From Favolaschia claudopus (taxonomy: Eukaryota; Basidiomycota; Agaricomycetes; Agaricales; Mycenaceae), in the NCBI GenBank assembly GCA_037176885.1, contig JAWWNJ010000087.1:620001-684000 (forward strand): 64,000 nt of DNA, given 5' to 3'. The position numbers were made by a program, and so were the translations under genes. Position 1 is the stretch's first letter. Every line of letters starts with the position of its first letter. Of this stretch, positions 57,119 through 64,000 are shown one piece after another. The notes under the pieces were generated by a model. It did not search any database, was not told where the DNA came from, and saw only the letters and a list, made by a program, of their open reading frames with translations.

Positions 57119-58267
57119 TCATAGCACCCCCTTCGAATTCGAATTCATCTGCCGCGGCCGTATGGTCTCATTCGACGCAAACGACGCCGCATCGTCAAGA
57201 GACCGCGGCGAAATCGGCTGCGCCGTATAATAGTCCATCGTCTCCGCAAACGACCGATCTAACAACGTCTGCGTCGGACGAGGCATGGGCCTTGTACTCC
57301 GCTCATCTGCATCTACATCCTCCCCCTCTTCGTCCTCAGGCGTCATCGGCGAAAACACCTCCCTAATCGACCCCGCGCGCTCGATGCGGGACACCTGCGT
57401 CTGCGTCCGCGTCGGCTGTTTAGCAGCGGCGCCCGCTCGTCTGGCGCGCGTCTTGAGCAGGTGCGCGACGGCGACGGTGTCTCCGCGGGAGAGGGGCAGC
57501 TCTTCTGGGGGGAGCTCGCTGAGGGGGCGGAGGTTCTGAGGGCGGAAGGGCGGCGAGGAGGAGGGGCCGGGGTCGGAGGGGGAGTGGAGTGAGATGGTGT
57601 CCATGCGGTTTATCGCAGGCACCGGGGCGGTGAAAGTTTGTCGTCCGTCTTGACTTGAGTTTCGCAGGTACGGAGGAAGGGTCGGGACGGGTGGGGGAGG
57701 GGAGGCAAGGTCGATGGCGCCGCGCGGGTGGGCAGAGAATGCGGAGCGTTCGGAGTATAAGGACTCTGAATCCGATGACGCAGCAGAGATGGGTGAAGGG
57801 ATGCGGTCTGGCTTGGGTTCATACGAGCGATTTGAAGGAGCCGGTGGTAGTGGAATAGCGACATGTAAGTTGGGCGGAGAAGGCGAAGGTCGTGGGTGTG
57901 TCAATGGCGCGTATTGGGTGCGGGGAATGAGATCGTAGTCCTCTTGCCCTGCAACGTCGTAAGGGTTGTGGTACGCGCTCGCTGCTTTGGGTAGCATAGG
58001 CAGGACTTTCGCCCCTGTCGGCGGCGGACTCGGCGCTGCAGCTGGGGCAGCCTGGCGAAGGAGACCAATCGATTCGCTGTCGTTTCTCTGATGCTTGGAG
58101 AGCATCATCTTTTCAGGCGAGAATTGAGTCCCGTCTGCAGAAGAATGACGGCCCGCACGCCGCCGCCGTTGTAGAACCGCCATGATAATGAAGACTAGCA
58201 AGATCGTCACAAGAACCGCTGCGACAATCAAGCCAACGATGAGGCCGGTATTGGGGGACGCAGCCAT
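57119..58267 (-). CDS. Single-pass membrane protein with Pro/Ser-rich cytosolic tail
   Basis: Not assigned to a named family. The start at 58267 gives MAASPNTGLIVGLIVAAVLV, i.e. a very short lumenal end and one helix (to IIMAVLQ), stopped by a basic RRRRAGR that predicts a cytosolic C-terminus. The frame is open to a further ATG at 58327, but the extra Phe-rich stretch looks like translated leader. The rest, about 340 residues, is low-complexity with many SP and PPxP runs (LASPPPPVPTLPPYLRN), possible SH3 or phospho sites, and acidic PMTPEDEEGEDVDADE. It is intronless. This resembles fungal wall-sensor-like or scaffold membrane proteins in layout only; the function is unknown. Confidence 0.7.
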   Translation of the reverse strand: MAASPNTGLIVGLIVAAVLVTILLVFIIMAVLQRRRRAGRHSSADGTQFSPEKMMLSKHQRNDSESIGLLRQAAPAAAPSPPPTGAKVLPMLPKAASAYHNPYDVAGQEDYDLIPRTQYAPLTHPRPSPSPPNLHVAIPLPPAPSNRSYEPKPDRIPSPISAASSDSESLYSERSAFSAHPRGAIDLASPPPPVPTLPPYLRNSSQDGRQTFTAPVPAINRMDTISLHSPSDPGPSSSPPFRPQNLRPLSELPPEELPLSRGDTVAVAHLLKTRARRAGAAAKQPTRTQTQVSRIERAGSIREVFSPMTPEDEEGEDVDADERSTRPMPRPTQTLLDRSFAETMDYYTAQPISPRSLDDAASFASNETIRPRQMNSNSKGVL

Positions 58268-59110
58268 GGACGCGAAGAAGCAGAAAAAAAAGAAATGGGG
58301 GGCGAAGGCGAAGAAATAGAATGTCAAACCTACTTTGGTCCACGGTTAAATGAGACCGGAGTGCCCGACATCGGACGACACGGCCTTGGGGCTGTCGCAT
58401 CATAGACACACAGCATTGGAGCCCCGCAGTATTGAATTGCAAAGTTCCAAGTGTAACACGGTCAGGGATGGCTACGCCGTCTCGCTACCTGCGAAGGCCT
58501 TGGCTGCGGATAGCAGTAGGATAGTGGGAAAGTTACAAAGTAGCCGATCGTCATCCTCGCCGTGGCTCAGTCTGTCTCTGAATTCAGCGTGAAACATGGG
58601 TTTTGGAGGGCTTCGGGTTCAGTGACAGTCTGTGTTAATGAACCAACAGCATAGACGACAGAAGATCGACAAGCCGGCGAATGTCAACAGAGCGCTGGCG
58701 AGGGTTGGGCGAGGGTGGACGTTGAGACTCGAGAGAGTCGTCCAAATGGGGAAGTTGATGCCATCGCGATCTAAGCACGTGCAAAGTTGAACTTGGCAAA
58801 AATTTCAACTTCACAAATTCCACCAACTTCGTTGCTGGTCCAGATTGACCTTGGCTCCAGAGACAAATTAAAGCCTTAATTTCTTGCTAATTTATGATGC
58901 GAGCTGTCGATTTTTCCAGACATATTGTCATCGTAATTTCGGGATTCCATTGAAACTCGTACTGCTGAATGCTGAGACGCGGAGGCCCGAAGTCTGTTGG
59001 GAGCTATTCGTCCGTAGAAATATAGGCAGGCTCGGGTAATATCTGCAGGTGATATAAGTACTATAATGTCCTTCATCTCATCGTCCAATCACTCTCATTG
59101 TCCATGAATG
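58268..59110. other. Intergenic, nothing recognised
   Basis: About 840 bases between two minus-strand genes; promoter of the Pro/Ser-rich protein and 3' flank of seven-helix gene 5. No coding signal. Confidence 0.4.
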
Positions 59111-60691
59111 TCATAAACTGGCCGTAGAAAACCTGCTCACTGGCACCTCAGCCTCTTTATTCGCTGGCCGCAACATCTTCTCCGGGGGTTGCAGGTGTAT
59201 CACTCCCCTCACATCCACACTATCCCTCGAACTACTAGTCGTCGTGTCGCTTCTCGCTACCGCGAATCGAAGAGGCGATGGTCTAGCCGAGAAGGTGTCG
59301 GAAACATGAAAATCCGTGCCGTTTGCAGGTCGTGATAATGAATGGCTACTGTTGACGAGGAGGATCATAGCTGGTGGATATGCGCTCTGAGTGACAAAAA
59401 AGAATATGATATTGAGAATACAAACGGTACATAGACGGAATTGGACATACCGCGACATGGAGGTTTATCGGAGCATACAAGTCTCCAAGCGTTCCGTGCG
59501 GTATTCGGATAAACGAGGCAATCAACAAGATGATCTAGAGATATCAAATTCAGGACGACGGACACGGGGCAGATTCTGCTGAGGTCATAGGAACGTACGG
59601 TGGAAAGGCAATAAAATGCCCCGGCTTCAGCCACCAAACCCAAGATGCGGTTAGACTGTCTCCTCGCCTCTTCGTCCGAGAAAGCATGGCGGACCAATCG
59701 TCGATGTCGCCTAAAATGAATAAAGAAGAAGCTGCTGTTCAACTGCCATATTGCTTGTTTCAGAAGGTGAACGCAAACGCACACTGCAGTAACCGCCACG
59801 ATAATCGTCGCGAAAAGGTTGGAGACGAAAGAGAAAACTCCAGTCGAAACTTGCAAGACATCAATCACAGTTTTGATTGAGTACGTATTGGTTTTGCTCA
59901 AGTTCTTCGACGGCGTCTGGATATAAGCGACGATTCTGAAGGCAATCGTAAGAAACACGGCGACTATGTGTCAAATAACACCATCAATATCCGTGCGGTT
60001 TTACGAATGCGAGAACACGTACGAGCGGTAAGCACAACCAACGCCAATGTAACCCATAGATATTTTCTCAAATTCCGGTGGCTTATAACCCAAGCTCTCC
60101 AGAATACCACACAATCGCTGAGTACGAACTGCCGAGAACGAATATCGACATCAACTTGCCCAGTTCGAAAGGGATATGATATGCACTCACATTGATCATG
60201 ACAAAAGCATTGAACAGCGGGTACCACTTCGATATCTCATCATGGTCAACAAACGGCTGTCCTGGCGTCTCCAACAGAAATCGTATCCAATCCGCAGCAT
60301 AGACATTATTGAACGCCCAATACGCCGTGGACATCAGGAACATGAAAATGGTGAGACAAAGCATGGCGAGTCGGGTCGTCTGGCTCTTCAAGCCTCGTTG
60401 CCTGCAAAATCACGTATGTCCTTGAATGAGATATAGCAGAATTTCAGGCGATAGTTTCGACGTACAATAACACCCGCGTCGACAGACACAGCAGGAGCGT
60501 GTAAATGCCTAAGTAATCGAAAAGAAATTCATAGTTAGCCAGCCGCCGATCCGCTCCGAGCAGCATATCAAGATACGTATGTACGCACCGAACACGAACG
60601 TCTGCGCGACCAAGTCAAACACCACATACATCGCACTCTCCCCGCTTGCCCGCACACCCGCCAGATACTCCACGGACGAGCTCAACGACAT
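59111..60691 (-). CDS. Seven-helix membrane protein family, copy 5 (diverged)
   Basis: Diverged member, closest in style to copy 2. Start at 60691 (MSLSSSVEYLAGVRASGESA). Exon 1 ends VFDLVAQTFVFG; a micro-exon near 60480-60515 gives a helix ending LCLSTRVLL, followed by RQRGLKSQTTRLAMLCL, STAYWAFNNVYAADWI, YPLFNAFVMIN, VLSDCVVFWRAWVISHRNLR, KYLWVTLALVVLTA, FLTIAFRIVAYIQTPSKNLS, VSNLFATIIVAVTA, RHRRLVRHAFSDEEARRQSN, LVAEAGAFYCLST, IRIPHGTLGDLYAPINLHVA and SAYPPAMILLVNSSHSLSRP. The C-tail is Ser/Thr/Pro-rich and ends at 59111. Cys replaces Gly in the usual DG(V)VxWRAW motif (SDCVVFWRAW). Confidence 0.75.
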
Positions 60692-61737
60692 CCCAGTCCA
60701 GTCCAGTCAAGTCAAATCACGTCGTCGTCGGGTTGTCAAAGAAAAGGAAAGGCTGGCCGGCAGGGAAGAAGGAAAGGGTCACCGGGACGGGAGAAAGAAA
60801 AGAAAGGAAACAAAGAAAAGAAAGAAGAGAAAGAAAAGAGAGTGTGGCAGAAAGCAAAAGGTCCGAGCAGACAAGACATTTGCGCGGGCCTAGCCACCGC
60901 GGTACTTATGTATGATATGAGATACATAGAATCCGCGTCCCACGCATATCATATGCCGACGTCCGTGGGGTGCACCGGTCTGCGACGCTGATCATCAGAT
61001 ATCCGCTGCGTTCAGAATCAATGAGTATGTCAGGCCACCGATGTCCGTTAATGTTTCACGATGATCCACGCGGGGGTTTGTGCGGAAGCAGGCGGAAGAA
61101 GATGGATAAATGAAAATTGACGAGGTGAGGGAAGGCATCGATATCGTTCCGTCGGCAATTTTAGAGCGTGGCGCAGGCCGGGGCGTTGACAATCAATTAG
61201 GGTGGGAGGATGCAAGACGATCCACATTGCATGCAGAGTGCCCATGGCAATGCGACTCATTATGCGAGGGCCGCGGGGAGGTCGGAGAGCGATAAGACTC
61301 GCTTAGTCCGGAAATCTTGAGTGACGCCATGGTTTGTCGAGGAGCGAATGTCAAGACCGAGGGATCGCCAATGCCAATATTATCGTCGGGAAGCATTGCG
61401 CAAATGTCTGGATGTAGCTTGCAGTTGTGGATCGTGGTAGTAGCGTGGTGGTGGCTGGCAAGGTGCAACAGAGCTCGATCGCACCGTTATGTCAATCACG
61501 CAGATCCCTCGCGATCGGCGTCACTAAGCGGAAGTAAATTCCGGTAGCTTGCCAGGGCGGGATCAAGGCGGAATACTTTTGGAATACTGTATTCAATGAA
61601 CAGAAAGCCTAGGTATACCTGGGCTAATATTACAGTAAATTTGCCCACAGTGAATGGGGATTCTAGGTATTACTATAGGCAGTTCATGAACCATCTGGCT
61701 AAGCCGCCACAACATCTTACAATTCGCGGCCTCTCAA
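60692..61737. other. Intergenic with a purine-rich tract (60739-60845)
   Basis: About 1 kb between seven-helix gene 5 and ADH copy 3. A GA-rich run (AAAGAAAAGGAAAG, AAAGAAGAGAAAGAAAAGAG) starts about 50 nt upstream of gene 5; on the coding strand it is a CT-rich leader. No coding region is supported. Confidence 0.45.
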
Positions 61738-62914
61738 TCAAGCCGCCACGAGCACCCCTCTATACCGCATCTTCCCCTCCCTCAACTTCGTCATCCCCTC
61801 CACAACCCCATCTCTCGTCAGCGGGAACTTCTCGATCATCGGCTTCACACCATTCTTCGCCGCAAATTCAAGCATCCGTTGCATGACGATGCGGCTGGCG
61901 ACCAGCGACCCTTGGACGTTGAAGCCAGAGTCAATGAGGGGCATCATGGGGATGACGAAGTCGCTGTAGTCGACGGTGAGGGGGTAGATCGTGCCCCGTG
62001 GTTTCAGAACGTCGAGGAATCTGCAAGAAGGTCAGCACCAGTGAAAACCGAAAGAGACAGACAAGAGTGCGTACGGCTTCCATTCAGGCATGAAGCTCGT
62101 CGTGATAATAAGATGATCCAGCTTCCCAACATCAAACCTCGTCTTATCCCTCGTCTTATCCCTCGTCACACAAAACTCCGTCGCCCCCAACCTCATCGCC
62201 TCCGCCCTCTTCGACTCGGTGCTAGAAAACACCACCACGCTCGCGCCCATCTTCGCCAGGAACTGCACCGCAAGATGTCCGAGCCCGCCGACGCCCACGA
62301 CGCCAATCCGATGCGTCGGTCGGACATCGTAAGATTCAATGATCTCAAAGACCGTGGCGCCGCCGCACATGAGAGGCGCGGCGTCCTCCGGTGCGAGGCC
62401 GTCGGGGATTTTGAAGACAAAGGAGGCGTCCCAGATGGCGTGTGAGCCAAAGGAGCCTTGGTGGAGGTTGGCGCTGCCGTAGGTTTGTTTGGTGGTGCAA
62501 TATTGGTCTCGGCCTGCGAGGCGGAGATGTCAGATGGCGTTCTCGAAAGGAAGGAGGGAAGGAGACGTACCCTGAAGGCATTGCTCGCACTCGCCGCATG
62601 TCTTGTGGATGTAACCCCAGCCGACGACGTCCCCGACTTTGTGCCTAGTTACGCGGTCGCCAATCTGTTCGACGATGCCGACGCCTTCGTGGCCAAGGAC
62701 CTTGGAGGCGGGATTAGACTTTCCACACAACGCATAAAATGTGAAGGCACACCATATCAACATGCTTATAATGCTCGTCGGTGCCGCAAATCCCAGAATG
62801 TGTGACCTTGACGAGGACTTCGTTCCCAGTGGGGCCTTGGCGGCGGGATGTGCTCTCGACGATGCCATTGTTCTTAGAGCCTTTGAAGGCGGTGACTTCA
62901 ATGCCGCTGCTCAT
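61738..62914 (-). CDS. Zinc alcohol dehydrogenase, CAD/YahK-like, copy 3
   Basis: Third paralogue. Start at 62914 (MSSGIEVTAFKGSKNNGIVE). Zinc ligands: Cys in THSGICGTDEHYKHVDM, His in VLGHEGVGIVEQIG, Cys in PLMCGGATVFEI; structural Cys in KTCGECEQCLQ and DQYC. Cofactor loop GVVGVGGLGHLAVQFLAK. C-terminus EGMTKLREGKMRYRGVLVAA. The intron after VDM has GTGTGC...CCAAG ends, at the same site as in copies 1 and 2. It carries a repeated TRDK-TRDK-TR stretch before FDVGKLDHL, caused by a 12-bp tandem duplication (about 62141-62166) that the other copies lack. A TATA box lies upstream. Confidence 0.9.
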
Positions 62915-64000
62915 GTTCGTTGTTCGGAAGGAGGAGTTGAGTTGAGTGGGGAGGTTTGTTGGAAAACAGCCATATTCTCGACAAGGTTTTATAGCCTCAG
63001 CCAACGGTGTTGTCGAACCAGCGAACTCGAAGTCAAAGCATTATGCAAAACGCGACGGCACTAGTAATGAGAAAGTAGGCGCTCTTCTGGATGACTCTTG
63101 AATATGCGATGTCGCAAAATTTGCTGAATAAGGTTGAGGGCAAGTTTTGATGATTTCCAAATAAGGCAACTCCCCGTTTGTCACCGCAACGACATCGCTG
63201 AGTGAAGCTCACCTGGCTGGAAGGATGGAAAGGCCTTGTGTCTTCGGATTGTGTTATGCCCAGTACTCATCCTCCACGCTCATATCACGATGGGAGTGTA
63301 TACACCCATAGGCTCCGCAGACCCCCGCAATCGTCTAGTCTCAGATTTTGCTCAGATTGCCAAACTTCAGCTCGGCTCTTGCGCACCCTTTCCTCCTTGT
63401 CAAGCTTGATAAGATATCCTCTCGTCTTCAAAACGCAAGAAAATCTGATTCACAATACATTCGGTTCATTAGAAAGCAAGATCAAGTTAACCGACAACCC
63501 CGGAGTATCTCTCTTCCGCATGGCGCTTATATGAGCAACTCTTCAAAAATCGTTGATTCGGATGGCAAACCAGGCGAATAAGTATCTGGCCATGATGATG
63601 TACGATATATCACAGGCCAGGGACCTGCTCCTGGACAAATTGAAACCGTGAATAAATTCACTCATCACAGCAATAAACGCAATGAACATAACTACCCTCC
63701 ACCAATTGGCGCTCATCCTCCATTTAGCCGTCTCAACGTCGCCCAACATAACGTGGGTCATTCGGGACTTACGCAGAAAATAAGAGTCGTTTTTATATAG
63801 CGCAGACAGAAGCATACCCTATTCTGTGAAACGACACGGGGGAAAAGACTTCACAAGACCTCCTCAGTTGCCTCGTTTTGGGGGGACGGACTTTCGAACT
63901 CTATGACAACGGGACCGGATAGCGGCGAACAGCTCAGGTGTTCATCGAGCGATGAGCATTCTGCCTCGTCAAGCGGCCAGCTTTCTATCCCAATTACGAT
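62915..64000. other. Right-edge intergenic, nothing firmly recognised
   Basis: Contains the ADH copy 3 TATA box. ORFs at 63202-63534 (+) and 63543-63815 (-) lack family motifs; the latter has one hydrophobic stretch and could be an exon of an unseen gene, but this cannot be supported. Confidence 0.4.
62987..62993 (-). promoter_or_regulatory. TATA box of ADH copy 3
   Basis: TATAAAA on the minus strand (GGCTATAAAACC context), 73 nt upstream of the start at 62914. Confidence 0.5.

Noticed and set aside
57285..57938. Plus-strand ORFs opposite the Pro/Ser-rich membrane protein
   Set aside because: Arg/Ser/Gly-rich shadow translations of a low-complexity coding region.
63202..63815. Edge ORFs on both strands
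   Set aside because: No motif; one hydrophobic stretch is not enough evidence, and the window ends.
1..64000. CRISPR arrays, rRNA, telomere repeats, prophage-type genes
   Set aside because: None seen; the sequence is eukaryotic nuclear DNA without such features.

Overview
The window looks like nuclear DNA of a filamentous basidiomycete, most likely an Agaricomycete. Nearly every gene is cut by many short (about 45-65 nt) GT-AG introns. The gene families fit this group: an extracellular copper radical (glyoxal) oxidase, a BTB protein of the agaric type, a Zn2Cys6 regulator, maleylacetate-reductase-like enzymes and a lineage-expanded family of seven-helix membrane proteins. The species cannot be named from the sequence. 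Gene models were read by eye from reading frames, splice signals and remembered family motifs; no search was run.

Layout. 0-4.4 kb: an MFS permease (cut by the left edge), a short-chain dehydrogenase and, divergent from it, a DapA-family aldolase, which together resemble a small sugar-acid catabolic cluster. 4.6-8.5 kb: a 106-bp foldback element, an F-box/WD40/UIM protein and a BTB protein with an apparent frameshift. 9.4-25 kb: a full ABCC transporter, malate synthase, GET1, a zinc alcohol dehydrogenase (ADH copy 1) and a mitochondrial AFG1-type ATPase. 26-40.4 kb: three copies of the seven-helix family, a protein-kinase-like gene, a phosphopantetheinyl-transferase-like gene with a damaged active site, an intronless 649-aa membrane protein, and two non-autonomous DNA transposons (one with a perfect 8-bp target duplication). 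41-47.6 kb: a tandem pair of iron-type (maleylacetate-reductase-like) dehydrogenases and a glyoxal oxidase. 49.8-63 kb: a fourth seven-helix gene, a Zn2Cys6 regulator, ADH copy 2, a Pro/Ser-rich single-pass membrane protein, a fifth seven-helix gene and ADH copy 3.

The window is dominated by local gene duplication: five seven-helix proteins, three zinc ADHs with TATA promoters and two iron ADHs, spread among conserved housekeeping genes. Glyoxal oxidase (makes glyoxylate and peroxide), malate synthase (uses glyoxylate), ring-cleavage-product reductases and aldehyde/alcohol dehydrogenases would suit a plant-litter or wood degrader; that link is inference. The seven-helix family has no function I can name and is the best candidate here for undescribed biology.
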